DNA from: Pseudomonadota bacterium
Lineage (GTDB): Bacteria; Bdellovibrionota; Bdellovibrionia; Bdellovibrionales; JACTMU01
Length of the DNA: 34,568 nucleotides
Direction: 5' to 3'
Assembly (NCBI GenBank): GCA_014584465.1
Contig: JACTMU010000016.1
Location: 1-34,568, forward strand
Every line of letters begins with the position of its first letter. The first letter of the stretch is position 1. The notes under the pieces are model-generated. The model ran no database searches. It saw nothing but the letters and a program-made list of their open reading frames with translations, and was not told the origin of the DNA. A program made the translations under genes and the position numbers. This document shows, piece after piece, positions 1 through 8,513 of this stretch.

Positions 1-1
1 G

Positions 2-265
2 AATTTGCAGACACTGTTTGATGCTCTTTATCATCTTGGGGTTATTGAACCTCTTTTAAAGAAGAATTGGCGAGAGTTGATGATGACGCGAAAGAGGGAC
101 ACTCATGAGTGGGACGAAGTGATTGCCGTTGCAAATCAGTGCCAAAACAATCCCCGCCAACTTATGTACTATCTCGAGAAATTCGATCAAGGAAGGCTCA
201 ATCTATTGGCCATGGAGGTGGCTCGTGAATATGCTGAGTTTCACGCAAGAACAAATCTACAGTAG
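2..265 (+). CDS. 3' end of an unknown protein, cut by the window edge
   Basis: The frame is open from the first bases to a TAG at 263-265, so this is the C-terminal 87 or so residues of a longer protein. The visible part is hydrophilic and probably helical, ending in an LNLLAMEVAREYAEFH stretch. There is no signal peptide, membrane segment or motif I recognise. Its last 40 bases overlap the likely start of the cupredoxin-like gene in another frame, which suggests translational coupling. Function unknown; reality as a coding end is supported only by the open frame and the tight join to the next gene. Confidence 0.55.
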   Translation, partial: NLQTLFDALYHLGVIEPLLKKNWRELMMTRKRDTHEWDEVIAVANQCQNNPRQLMYYLEKFDQGRLNLLAMEVAREYAEFHARTNLQ

Positions 266-752
266 ATGTCTCCAAGCTTTTTTGCTCTTTGGAGTTGTTT
301 GGCCCAGCGTAGCCGGAAGTTGGGAGATTGATCTTTCGCGCAGACAGCAACTTCTTCGAAACAAAGAGATGACTCGAGAACCTGCTTCAGTAAAACAACC
401 ACCAGGTTTTTTTGAAAAACTTCTTGATTCCAGTGAGCCAGTGCAAGACATTGTCATACTCAATACGGCAACTGGATTTGTTCCCAAAACCATTCATCTT
501 CGAACAGATCTCAAGTACCACCTCTATGTGGTCAACGTAAATCGAGACGAACGAAATGTAAGTTTCATTCTCGATGCTTTTTCTGAGCACCATGCAACTT
601 ACTATGGAGTCATAAAAGAGTTTGTCATAAGTCCTAAAAAAGAGGGAATTTTCCCTTATCAATGTCCTGAGACCTCTGAGCAGGGAAGAGTGGTTGTGCA
701 TGCGGCTCCAAAAATGGGACTTCGTCAACCGGCTGAATTGAGCGAGAGATAG
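225..752 (+). CDS. Secreted cupredoxin-like protein
   Basis: About 175 residues. After a few polar residues comes a hydrophobic stretch (CLQAFLLFGVVWPSVAGS) that fits a signal peptide ending near AGS, so the protein is probably periplasmic. The rest has a beta-rich cupredoxin-like pattern: an ILNTATGFVPKTI strand, a YVVNVN strand, then LDAFSEHHATYYG and FPYQCPETS, where His and Cys could be copper ligands. A complete His-Cys-His-Met set is not evident, so copper binding is an inference. GGAGG at 214-218 suits the GTG at 225; ATG at 231 is the alternative. The longer frame from 123 lacks support. It ends 2 bases before the CpaF start, so the two genes are probably co-transcribed. Confidence 0.6.
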   Translation: MNMLSFTQEQIYSRCLQAFLLFGVVWPSVAGSWEIDLSRRQQLLRNKEMTREPASVKQPPGFFEKLLDSSEPVQDIVILNTATGFVPKTIHLRTDLKYHLYVVNVNRDERNVSFILDAFSEHHATYYGVIKEFVISPKKEGIFPYQCPETSEQGRVVVHAAPKMGLRQPAELSER

Positions 753-754
753 GG

Positions 755-1870
755 ATGTCACAGGAGGAGTCACTGAGCGTATTTCAGGCGGCAATCAAGA
801 ATTTTCTTGGCCCCATTTCTGAGTTCTTAGCAGATGACACCATCTCAGAAGTCATGATCAATGGACCAAGTGAGATCTTCATTGAGCGAAAGGGGAAGAT
901 TCACAAGACGGAAGCTCACTTTCGTGACGAGGATGCCCTACGGGCTGCAGTCAACAACATTGCACAAAGTGTTGGACGTCGAGTTGACGATAGTGAACCA
1001 CGGTTGGATGCTCGACTTCCCGATGGATCTCGAATTTGTGCGGTCATCCCTCCGTGCTCGTTGGTTGGTACCGTGGTTGCCATTCGGAAGTTTTCCAAAA
1101 CCAAAATGACCTTTAAGGACTATTTAAAGTTTGGATCCATCACTGCGGAAGCCGCCCAGTTTCTCGACATTTCAATGTATCTTGGTAAAAACATTCTCGT
1201 TAGCGGAGGTACTGGTTCTGGTAAGACCACACTTTTAAGCCTCTTGTGTGGACGAATTCCACGTGGACAACGAATCATTGTCATTGAGGACTCAAGTGAA
1301 CTTGATATCGACTATGATCACCTTGTGCGTTTTGAAACACGGATGGCAGATCAAATGGGGCAAGGAGAGGTCTCGATTCGAGATCTCCTCAGGAGCAGTC
1401 TACGTCTTCGCCCCGATCGAATCATTGTGGGTGAGGTGCGAGGGGCTGAGGCTCTTGAACTGATCAATGCAATGAATACAGGTCACAAAGGGTGTTTGGG
1501 CACGGTGCATGCAAACTCGCCAAATGATGCTTTGGTGAGGCTTGAAGCTCTTGCTCTGGGTGCCGATGGAAAGGTGAGCGAACGGGCTCTTCAGTATCAA
1601 ATAGCCTCTGCCATCGATCTTGTGATTCAGATCTCTCGTCTTTCAGATGGGAGCCGACGCATCGTCACGATTTCCGAAGTATTGGGATTTGAACCCTCTG
1701 GAGCCTACAATGTCTTGCCCGTCTATCATATGGAACGAATGCAGCGGGGAGTCGATGGAAGGATTATAGGCAATGCGGAGCCAACGGGTCATATACCCTC
1801 CTTTATGGGAGAGATCATCAACCACAAGATTCCGTTTGGCCCTGAAAAATTTGAGAAGAAGGCATCTTAA
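755..1870 (+). CDS. cpaF: CpaF/TadA-type secretion ATPase
   Basis: 371 residues; cytoplasmic ATPase that powers assembly of Flp/Tad pili or a related type II/IV machine. N-terminal domain about 15-125 ([15 protein letters not shown] is typical of the family). ATPase core: Walker A GGTGSGKT at 151-158, Asp box [10 protein letters not shown] near 174-183, Walker [13 protein letters not shown] near 219-230, His box [14 protein letters not shown] near 243-256. It lacks the extra N-terminal helical region of many CpaF proteins, which are usually above 400 residues. No other tad/cpa genes are nearby, so this is an isolated copy or the end of a cluster to the left. The assignment to the family is firm; the exact machine is not. 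Confidence 0.93.
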   Translation: MSQEESLSVFQAAIKNFLGPISEFLADDTISEVMINGPSEIFIERKGKIHKTEAHFRDEDALRAAVNNIAQSVGRRVDDSEPRLDARLPDGSRICAVIPPCSLVGTVVAIRKFSKTKMTFKDYLKFGSITAEAAQFLDISMYLGKNILVSGGTGSGKTTLLSLLCGRIPRGQRIIVIEDSSELDIDYDHLVRFETRMADQMGQGEVSIRDLLRSSLRLRPDRIIVGEVRGAEALELINAMNTGHKGCLGTVHANSPNDALVRLEALALGADGKVSERALQYQIASAIDLVIQISRLSDGSRRIVTISEVLGFEPSGAYNVLPVYHMERMQRGVDGRIIGNAEPTGHIPSFMGEIINHKIPFGPEKFEKKAS

Positions 1871-1982
1871 CCCCACCCTGCGGCATAAGGGTCCATCCAA
1901 TCATCTTGATAGGTCCTCGGGTCGGTAGAAGTCTCTCGCTTTGGGCTTGTAATTGCCCCCCTCTTCGATTTAGAAATGTGGG

Positions 1983-2990
1983 GTGCTATTTAGTTGTAAA
2001 ATTACCAACTCCGTATTGACTTACCTTGAAAATAAGAGGGCGACGCTCGAAACTCTCTATGAACGCACCGATTTGCCGTTGAATCTTTTGCGAGATCCTT
2101 GCAGTTGGTTTGAAGCTGACGACATGGAGCAGTTTTTGGTTGCAGTTGATCAAGAGTTTGGAAAGATTGCCACCAAAGATGAGTTCATTGCAGAAGTTGG
2201 TTATGCGTGTGTGGAGCTTCGCGGTTGGGGGGCTCTTGATAGCGTTTTACGTTTGATGCAGAATCCCTGGGATATCTATCGACAACCAGAGCGAATCTTC
2301 TCCTATTTTGTTTCGCCGGCTCCTCCGCTAAGAACCATCTGTTCCGATTCTGAATCGATCTCCTTTGAGGTGCCAATTTCATCCGAGCAATTTCCTTTTG
2401 TTTCTCGTTATTTGTGTGCTGCCATTGAAACGCTTCCGCAGTTTGTTGGCAAGACACAAGGGAGTGTCGCGTGGGAAGGCAATGAACTGCAGATCAGGTG
2501 GTCCAATTGCCAAAAGAGTCTCTTTGAAGATGAACCTGAAGCCTCTTGCGTACGGCCCAAGCTTCTGAAGAATCTCCTTTCGTCCGTTGAGCAAAGTCAA
2601 CAGGCTTTGGAAGAGAAAACAAGAGAGCTCTTTATCGCCAAGAAAGAGCTCGAACGGCAAACTCATAGGCAGAAAGAGGCTCAATCTTCGCAAAGAGATC
2701 CTGGAGTGCAAGATCAGGTCTGCCAACCTTTAGGGGCCGTTCTGCAAAATGTTTGGAAGATGAGAGACTATATGGCTCGCTCTCAGCAACTTGTAACTTT
2801 GTTGATTGGACAGGATCGCATGAACTCGCAAGTGCAAGAGGCAATGCGTAGGGTAAATTGGAACAGCGTTTGTAGCGAATATTCGAAGATCATTGATGAG
2901 ACCGCTGCAACTTTGGAGCGCGTTCGTAAACTAACTGGTGGTACCGAGGAGAAAGAGAGTGTCAAAGATCATTCAGATCACAGCACGTGA
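1983..2990 (+). CDS. Unknown protein with C-terminal coiled coil
   Basis: 335 residues from a GTG at 1983. Residues 1-180 look globular and alpha/beta. Residues about 195-240 ([18 protein letters not shown] onward) form a strong coiled coil. The tail (about 245-315) is helical and resembles a dimerisation helix pair, but no kinase catalytic domain follows. No signal peptide or membrane segment. A sensor or scaffold role is possible from the sensor-coiled coil-helix layout but not shown. Its last 32 bases overlap the start of eno, so translation of the two is probably coupled. Confidence 0.7.
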   Translation: MLFSCKITNSVLTYLENKRATLETLYERTDLPLNLLRDPCSWFEADDMEQFLVAVDQEFGKIATKDEFIAEVGYACVELRGWGALDSVLRLMQNPWDIYRQPERIFSYFVSPAPPLRTICSDSESISFEVPISSEQFPFVSRYLCAAIETLPQFVGKTQGSVAWEGNELQIRWSNCQKSLFEDEPEASCVRPKLLKNLLSSVEQSQQALEEKTRELFIAKKELERQTHRQKEAQSSQRDPGVQDQVCQPLGAVLQNVWKMRDYMARSQQLVTLLIGQDRMNSQVQEAMRRVNWNSVCSEYSKIIDETAATLERVRKLTGGTEEKESVKDHSDHST

Positions 2991-4233
2991 AATTCTTGAC
3001 AGTCGAGGCAACCCTACCGTCGAAGTCGACGTTGTGACGGAGATGGGAGTGTTAGGGCGTTTTGCGACCCCTTCAGGGGCTTCAACCGGAGCACATGAAG
3101 CTCATGAACTCCGCGACGGTGATAAGAAGCGATACCTGGGTAAGGGAGTTACAAAGGCAATCAAGCACATTCAAGAAGAGATTTCGGATCGTATGATCGG
3201 AGTTGATTGTCAGTCTCAGGTAGAAATTGATCGTATGTTGATTGACCTTGATGGGAGTAAGAACAAATCCCGATTGGGTGCCAATGCCATTTTGGCAGTC
3301 TCTTTGGCGAGCGCCAAAGCAGGTGCAGCCGAGGCGGATCTACCACTTTTTAAGTATATTGGTGGGGCCCAGGCGTGCCGACTTCCAGTGCCTTTAATGA
3401 ATGTACTCAACGGAGGAGCTCATGCCAACAATGGTCTTGATGTGCAGGAGTTCATGTTGGTGCCTTTGGGCTGTTCGTCGTTTAAAGAATCATTGCGTTG
3501 TGGAAGTGAGATCTTTCATACTCTTAAGGCAATCTTAAACAAGAGGGGACTCTCCACTGCGGTGGGAGATGAGGGAGGGTTTGCTCCTACTCTTAAGAGC
3601 AATGAGGAGGCCCTTCAGCTTCTAACTCAAGCCATTGAACAGGCCGGATATGAGCCAGGAAGAGAGGTCTCTCTTGCTCTGGATGTTGCGGCAACAGAAC
3701 TTTTTGAATCGGGACGCTATCGTTGGGAGAAGGAGCGCCTTTCAGGAGATGAGCTGTGTGGAATTTACAAGGATTGGTCGGCTCGATACCCTTTGGTGAG
3801 CGTCGAAGATGCATTTGCGGAAGATGATTGGAATTCGTGGGTGGCGATGACCTCACTTTTGGGAAAGAGGCTTCAAATTGTTGGGGACGATCTCTTTGTC
3901 ACCAACCCTCAGCGGTTGTCCCAGGGAATCGAGAAGGGGGCGGCCAATGCTTTGCTTGTTAAGGCCAACCAGATTGGGTCGTTGACGGAGACTTGGGAGG
4001 CCGTATCGCTGGCTCAAGGCAGCTCATTTAAGACCATCATGTCTCATCGCAGTGGCGAAACCGAGGATACGACGATTGCCGATCTTGCGGTCGGAATGAA
4101 CTGTTCCCAGATAAAAACAGGCAGTCTCTGCCGTTCCGAGCGCACCGCAAAATACAATCAGCTCCTTCGGATTGAAGAGGGACTAGGAAGTGTCGCAGCC
4201 TATTGGGGGTCGAGGGGTTTTTCTCAGCACTAA
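2959..4233 (+). CDS. eno: Enolase
   Basis: 424 residues; converts 2-phosphoglycerate to phosphoenolpyruvate in glycolysis, cytoplasmic. Diagnostic segments are all present: [17 protein letters not shown] at the N-terminus, SGASTG loop, GDEGGFAP with the catalytic Glu, metal-ligand segments [18 protein letters not shown] and VGDDLFVTN, catalytic Lys in [10 protein letters not shown], and the signature [19 protein letters not shown]. Length is normal (about 430). The start is GTG 2959, preceded by GAGGAG at 2946-2951; the frame extends upstream to 2938, but those residues (MVPRRKR) are not conserved. The start lies inside the end of the preceding gene. Confidence 0.98.
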   Translation: MSKIIQITAREILDSRGNPTVEVDVVTEMGVLGRFATPSGASTGAHEAHELRDGDKKRYLGKGVTKAIKHIQEEISDRMIGVDCQSQVEIDRMLIDLDGSKNKSRLGANAILAVSLASAKAGAAEADLPLFKYIGGAQACRLPVPLMNVLNGGAHANNGLDVQEFMLVPLGCSSFKESLRCGSEIFHTLKAILNKRGLSTAVGDEGGFAPTLKSNEEALQLLTQAIEQAGYEPGREVSLALDVAATELFESGRYRWEKERLSGDELCGIYKDWSARYPLVSVEDAFAEDDWNSWVAMTSLLGKRLQIVGDDLFVTNPQRLSQGIEKGAANALLVKANQIGSLTETWEAVSLAQGSSFKTIMSHRSGETEDTTIADLAVGMNCSQIKTGSLCRSERTAKYNQLLRIEEGLGSVAAYWGSRGFSQH

Positions 4234-4294
4234 GACCGGGTACTGAGAATCAGGTCTCCCGCCGCCGGGGCTTCTCTGGCAAACTTGATCTATT

Positions 4295-4564
4295 GTGGTT
4301 TCAAGAGTCTTTTGGATATGTCTCTCCATTACCAGTGCTCTACTGATTTCCAAGGGCTATCTTTGGCAACTTTGGAGCCTCTATCATCAACAGGGTCTTT
4401 TAAGTCAAAGAATTCTCGAGCAGCAGGCTGAGATTGAAAAGACAACGGGGCAAATCAAGAAGGCTCAAGATATTGATTTTATTGAACAAATAGCCAGAGA
4501 TCGTTATGGTCTTGTCAAAGATGGCGATCTGGTCTTTCTCTTTCAGGAGGGACCTGGTCACTGA
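4295..4564 (+). CDS. FtsB/DivIC-like septum-formation protein
   Basis: 89 residues. One N-terminal membrane segment (VFWICLSITSALLISKGYLW) is followed by a coiled coil (about 30-58, QRILEQQAEIEKTTGQIKKA) and a short tail containing IEQIARDRYGLVKDGDLVF, the ending typical of FtsB/DivIC proteins. In known systems FtsB bridges FtsL and FtsQ in the divisome, with the coiled coil outside the inner membrane. It lies 61 bases after eno, and an eno-ftsB order is seen in many proteobacteria. The GTG at 4295 has no strong ribosome-binding site. Confidence 0.82.
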   Translation: MVSRVFWICLSITSALLISKGYLWQLWSLYHQQGLLSQRILEQQAEIEKTTGQIKKAQDIDFIEQIARDRYGLVKDGDLVFLFQEGPGH

Positions 4565-4693
4565 GTGGTGGCCGGGATGCACTTGTCGTCTTTTCGGACC
4601 TGGGTTAAACGTTTTGCCTTTCATCGAGAGTCAGGGTAAACATCGATACAAGTAATTCCACGGGGGATGTAGGGCATCATCAAGGAGACGAAG

Positions 4694-5005
4694 ATGGCAG
4701 AGAGATCGGAATGGTCGGCTCATCAGATCAAAACATTGCGTTATCAGCTGGGGTGGAGTCAGGCTGACATGGCTCGTCGGCTAGGTTGTACACTTCAGTG
4801 CATTATGAATTGGGAAGAGGGGGCTGATCTGCCGGAGGCTGATCAGTCAAAGAGACTCGATCAGCTGCGCTTTACGGCTGGTCATCACGGACGTAAACTT
4901 GGCAGACTTCCAATTGCAGAGAAGCACATGGGTGAAAGGAGTCTGGCCCAGATTCGTGACGAGGAGCTCGACCTTCTTTCTGAGGATGAAGGACTTCCTG
5001 TTTAG
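4694..5005 (+). CDS. Small XRE-family HTH protein
   Basis: 103 residues, good ribosome-binding site AAGGAG at 4682-4687 before ATG 4694. Residues about 9-45 are a Cro/C1-type helix-turn-helix: IKTLRYQLGWSQADMARRLGC followed by the recognition helix region TLQCIMNWEEG. The C-terminal half (LPIAEKHMGERSLAQIRDEEL) is acidic and of unknown role. Predicted DNA-binding regulator; target unknown. It sits between the FtsB-like gene and polA, 51 bases upstream of the proposed polA start. Confidence 0.78.
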   Translation: MAERSEWSAHQIKTLRYQLGWSQADMARRLGCTLQCIMNWEEGADLPEADQSKRLDQLRFTAGHHGRKLGRLPIAEKHMGERSLAQIRDEELDLLSEDEGLPV

Positions 5006-5056
5006 CGATGAGTGCAACCCCCGTTGTGTGACCTCAAGCGAAGGGGGAATGGGCTC

Positions 5057-7591
5057 TTGAAGACGCTTTATCTCGTGGATGTCAGTGCGATGTTCTTTCG
5101 CGCTTACTATGCCATTCGACCGCTTTCCACTTCAAAGGGTTTTCCGACGAACGCTCTCCATGGCTTTTTAAGCATGACCGTCAAGCTTTTAAGAGAGCTC
5201 CCTGTGGACTATATGGCATTCTGTTTTGATGTTAAGGGGCCTTCATTTCGAAAGGAGCTTGATCCACGCTACAAAGCACATCGAACGGAGATGCCTGACG
5301 ATTTGGCCCTTCAGGTTCCTTATATCTCTCGTCTAACCACTGCACTTGGGATACCACGATTTGAGGCGGCGGGATTTGAAGCAGATGATGTCATAGGAAC
5401 TCTTGCGGCATTTGGTCGTCGAGAAGACTTGGATGTGACCATTGTCAGTGGTGATAAAGATTTCGCTCAGCTTGTTAAACCCTATGTGACTTTGCTCGAC
5501 ACCATGAAAGAGGAGCGCATGGATTCTCAGGCTGTGATTGAAAAGTGGGGGATCACGCCAAGCCAATTTGTGGATTATTTGTCTATAGTGGGTGATTCAA
5601 GCGACAACATTCCAGGAGTTAAGGGGATTGGACAGAAGGGCGCCCAGAAACTCTTGGCACAATATCAGAGCTTGGACTCCATTTATGAACATCTTTCAGA
5701 GATTCGAAATGCCTCAATTGCCAAGAAGCTTGAAGAAGGGCGTGATGAAGCCTATTTGTCAAGGACCTTGGTGACCATTCGTGAGGATGTTCCTTTCAAC
5801 TTATCACTAAAGGATTTGAGCTTAAAGGAGATCGACAAGGAGCAACTTCATAGTTTGTTGCAAGAGCTTGAATTTCGTGCGTTTGAGAAGCGATTGATCG
5901 GATCTGATTTTCTTGAGGAGGGTGTTCGTAAAAACCAGTTAGCGAACGTACAAACTCAGGAGATCATGAAGATCAGTGAGAGCGAAGTTTCGGCTTCTGA
6001 TTTGCACGAGAAATTGAAAAAAGGTCAAGATCTTTGGGGTTTTCTGACAGAGCGAGGGCTCTACTTGGGAATCGAAGGTGAGGTTTTGGTGGTTCGTGAC
6101 AGTCTTACAAAGATTGCAGCCATCTTAGATGAGAAGGACCTTCAGTGGAAAGGATACGACCTCAAGAAATTATGGAAGGAGCTTGATCTTACCAATCCGA
6201 AGGCCAAATGGGATCAGATGCTTGCCGCTTATGTTGCACGAACGGGACCGGTTGAGAGTTTCGAGGAGATTTTTCGACGATATGTTGGGGATTCACTTCC
6301 TGAACTTCCAACACCTCAGCAAACTTATCAAAATCATCTTCGATTGGAAGAGTCTCTTAGAAAGGAGATCGGAATAATTCATGGTGAGAAGATTCTCTTT
6401 GAAATCGAGTTGCCTTTGATCCCAGTTCTCTATTCTATGGAGCGACATGGAATTCTCATTGACCAGGGGGTTTTGCGGATTCAAGGTCAAGATTTGAGTA
6501 GAGAGTTGAAGTCTCTTGAGCGAGAGATCCACGATCTTTGTGGTGAATCATTTAATATCGCAAGTCCTAAACAACTTTCTCAAATTCTCTTTGTAAAGAT
6601 GAAGATGCCAGTTCAGAAAAAGACGAAAACAGGTTTTTCGACTGATTCTGAAGTGCTTGAGAAACTGGCCGAAAGCTATCCTGTCTGCTCAAAGATCATT
6701 GAGCATCGGGAAATTTCCAAGTTGAAGACGACTTATGTTGATGTGCTGCCTCTTCTTGTGGACAAGAAGACGGGTCGAATTCATACCCATTTCAATCAGG
6801 CACTGACGGCAACAGGGCGCCTCTCAAGCCACAACCCCAATCTCCAGAACATTCCCATCCGATCTGAGCGCGGAGTTCAGATTCGACGGGCATTCATCGC
6901 GCAACCTGGATTTCAGTTGCTTGCGGCCGATTACAGTCAGGTGGAACTTCGAATTTTGGCCCATATCACGGAAGACAAAGGACTGTGTCGCGCCTTTGAA
7001 AGTGGTGAGGACATTCACGCCATGACGGCTGCGGAGATCTATGGTGTAGAGCTTAATGAGGTTAATTCCGAGTTGAGGCGAAGGGCCAAAGCCGTGAACT
7101 TTGGTATCGCTTATGGCCAAGGATCATTTGGACTTTCTCAATCTCTAAAGATAAGTCCAGCAGAGGCAAGCGAGATCATTTCAAGATATTTTGAAAAATT
7201 CCCAGGCGTTCAGGATTATATGAATGCAACTGTTGAGACGGCCAAAAGCAAGGGATATGTGGAGACTCTGTTTGGCAGAAGGCGGTACATTGAGGAATTG
7301 AAATCAAAAAACGGAGCGATACGCAAATTTGGCGAACGAGCTGCAATCAACGCACCAATACAAGGAACGACCAGCGATCTGGTGAAGAAGGCGATGGTCG
7401 AGATCCATCGTGATGTGGGCGATCATATGTTGCTCCAAGTGCATGATGAGCTCGTGTTTGAAATTGCTTCAAATCATGTTGAGGAAACACGAAGGGCTGT
7501 AGTTGAAAAAATGGAGGGGGTTGTAAAGCTCAAAGTGCCTCTTAAAGTTACGGCTGCAGTAGGCACCAATTGGGAAGAGGCTCACTCCTAA
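5057..7591 (+). CDS. polA: DNA polymerase I
   Basis: About 844 residues. N-terminal 5'-3' exonuclease (1-290): VDVSAMFFRAYYAIRP, GFEADDVIGTLA, IVSGDKDFAQLV, GDSSDNIPGVKGIG. C-terminal polymerase: motif A LAADYSQVELRILAHI near 623, motif B RRRAKAVNFGIAYGQ near 674, motif C LLQVHDELVFE near 795. In the middle domain the 3'-5' exonuclease carboxylates are not seen: where E. coli has DTET there is WGFLTERG, so proofreading is probably lost, as in Taq and some Bacillus enzymes. The TTG at 5057 has AAGGGGG nine bases upstream and starts directly before the conserved KTLYLVDVS; an in-frame GTG at 5012 is less likely. Role: Okazaki-fragment maturation and repair synthesis. Confidence 0.96.
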   Translation: MKTLYLVDVSAMFFRAYYAIRPLSTSKGFPTNALHGFLSMTVKLLRELPVDYMAFCFDVKGPSFRKELDPRYKAHRTEMPDDLALQVPYISRLTTALGIPRFEAAGFEADDVIGTLAAFGRREDLDVTIVSGDKDFAQLVKPYVTLLDTMKEERMDSQAVIEKWGITPSQFVDYLSIVGDSSDNIPGVKGIGQKGAQKLLAQYQSLDSIYEHLSEIRNASIAKKLEEGRDEAYLSRTLVTIREDVPFNLSLKDLSLKEIDKEQLHSLLQELEFRAFEKRLIGSDFLEEGVRKNQLANVQTQEIMKISESEVSASDLHEKLKKGQDLWGFLTERGLYLGIEGEVLVVRDSLTKIAAILDEKDLQWKGYDLKKLWKELDLTNPKAKWDQMLAAYVARTGPVESFEEIFRRYVGDSLPELPTPQQTYQNHLRLEESLRKEIGIIHGEKILFEIELPLIPVLYSMERHGILIDQGVLRIQGQDLSRELKSLEREIHDLCGESFNIASPKQLSQILFVKMKMPVQKKTKTGFSTDSEVLEKLAESYPVCSKIIEHREISKLKTTYVDVLPLLVDKKTGRIHTHFNQALTATGRLSSHNPNLQNIPIRSERGVQIRRAFIAQPGFQLLAADYSQVELRILAHITEDKGLCRAFESGEDIHAMTAAEIYGVELNEVNSELRRRAKAVNFGIAYGQGSFGLSQSLKISPAEASEIISRYFEKFPGVQDYMNATVETAKSKGYVETLFGRRRYIEELKSKNGAIRKFGERAAINAPIQGTTSDLVKKAMVEIHRDVGDHMLLQVHDELVFEIASNHVEETRRAVVEKMEGVVKLKVPLKVTAAVGTNWEEAHS

Positions 7592-7593
7592 AT

Positions 7594-7745
7594 AGGGGCT
7601 GTCCGGCAATTCCATTTATTTTTGCCGATTTCTATAAGTTTTCCTTCTAGTTAGGGGCTGTCCGGTAATTCGCTTTTTGATCGATTTTGATAAGTTTTTC
7701 TTATACCGAGGCGGGCCGACGAAGGGCTAGCCAGAGGCGCTAACT
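7594..7745. repeat. Palindromic repeat, copy A (rearranged)
   Basis: Two head-to-tail pieces each begin AGGGGCTGTCCGG (7594 and 7653). The first continues into ATAAGTTTTCCTT, as in copy B. The second holds ATAAGTTTTTCTTATACC and then the family core (about 7709-7745, containing GGCTAGCC) in the opposite orientation to copies B and C. It fills the space between polA and the convergent lipoprotein gene and reaches that gene's stop codon. The short hairpin ATAAG-loop-CTTAT is kept. It may act as a bidirectional 3'-end element, but has no clear terminator T-run. Confidence 0.85.
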
Positions 7746-7748
7746 CCC

Positions 7749-8408
7749 CTAGTTAGTCTCCCAACCGATCACGCGCCCTGACTCGAAATAGACAGTTCTT
7801 GTTTCCGTGGTATAGCCATCTTCTGTGGGAACTTGCCGCTCAAAGATCCATCTGAAATTTTGAAAGATGGGATTTCCTGCAACCTCTGTGATCCGAGGCT
7901 CTCCCCAACTTTCCGCAACGGCAGATGAGGACATTCCAACAAAGATATCACCTAAGTTGATCGCCTCCTTCTCATGGGGTGAATGGAGTTGAGTGGGGCT
8001 GTCTAGCTTGTGTTGAGAGATCCAACGGCTCTTTGTCTCGTAGCCACGGAGATTTAAGAACTGAATTCTCTCACTGTCTGTCTTTAGATATGGACGAACC
8101 TGATAGTACTGTTCTCTTTCAATTTGAGAGGCGATCTCTTTTTCCAATCGTCTCAGCCAGATTCTTGTTTGAATGGCAGATCTCTGGTCTTCTGTGAGTT
8201 CATTTCTGATATCGATGCCAAGTTCCTGTGCGGTCTGATTCCATTGGTAGGCCTGCCGATCCGAATAGAAATCAATGTTGGACTCTTCGTATCCAGTCTC
8301 ATAATAGCCACTTTTGGGATGGCGGGACGGCAACAGAGAGCAGGACGTAAGTCCTAAGATTCCAATGATCAAGGATGCACTCAAGGGAAATGAATCATTC
8401 ATCGCCAT
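7749..8408 (-). CDS. Predicted lipoprotein
   Basis: 219 residues. The N-terminus (PLSASLIIGILGLTSC) is a lipoprotein signal peptide with lipobox LTSC and lipidated Cys at residue 23, so the mature protein should sit in an outer or inner membrane leaflet facing the periplasm. The middle is charged and helical (DQRSAIQTRIWLRRLEKEI). The C-terminal part, GMSSSAVAESWGEPRI followed by beta strands ending FESGRVIGWETN, resembles the small lipoprotein fold of SmpA/BamE-like proteins, but I would not name it so. Divergent from the FliL-like gene across about 105 bases. Start ATG 8408 or 8402; no strong ribosome-binding site. Confidence 0.75.
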   Translation of the reverse strand: MAMNDSFPLSASLIIGILGLTSCSLLPSRHPKSGYYETGYEESNIDFYSDRQAYQWNQTAQELGIDIRNELTEDQRSAIQTRIWLRRLEKEIASQIEREQYYQVRPYLKTDSERIQFLNLRGYETKSRWISQHKLDSPTQLHSPHEKEAINLGDIFVGMSSSAVAESWGEPRITEVAGNPIFQNFRWIFERQVPTEDGYTTETRTVYFESGRVIGWETN

Positions 8409-8432
8409 GACAATCTATCGGCAAGATCACGC

Positions 8433-8480
8433 TTGTAGATTAGAGTCACTTTGTCATAATAAAGAGGTTGGCACCTCTTT
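8433..8480 (+). promoter_or_regulatory. Predicted promoter and leader hairpin of the FliL-like gene
   Basis: TTGTAG (8433-8438), 16 bases, then CATAAT (8455-8460) fits a sigma-70 promoter. Directly after it lies a perfect 8-bp hairpin, AAAGAGGT-TGGC-ACCTCTTT (8461-8480), which would fall at the 5' end of the transcript. It could stabilise the mRNA or be an operator; a terminator is unlikely because the T-run is short and it lies between divergent starts. Confidence 0.45.
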
Positions 8481-8513
8481 TCCTTAGAAAATTGAGGTCC
8501 AGGGGGAGTGTCG

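Noticed and set aside
387-794. Minus-strand frame of 135 codons opposite the cupredoxin-like gene
   Set aside because: Antisense to a gene with a signal peptide and domain pattern; no start signal and no protein-like features.
7594-7745. CRISPR array
   Set aside because: Only two direct units of unequal content; the sequence is explained by rearranged palindromic repeats, and no cas genes are present.
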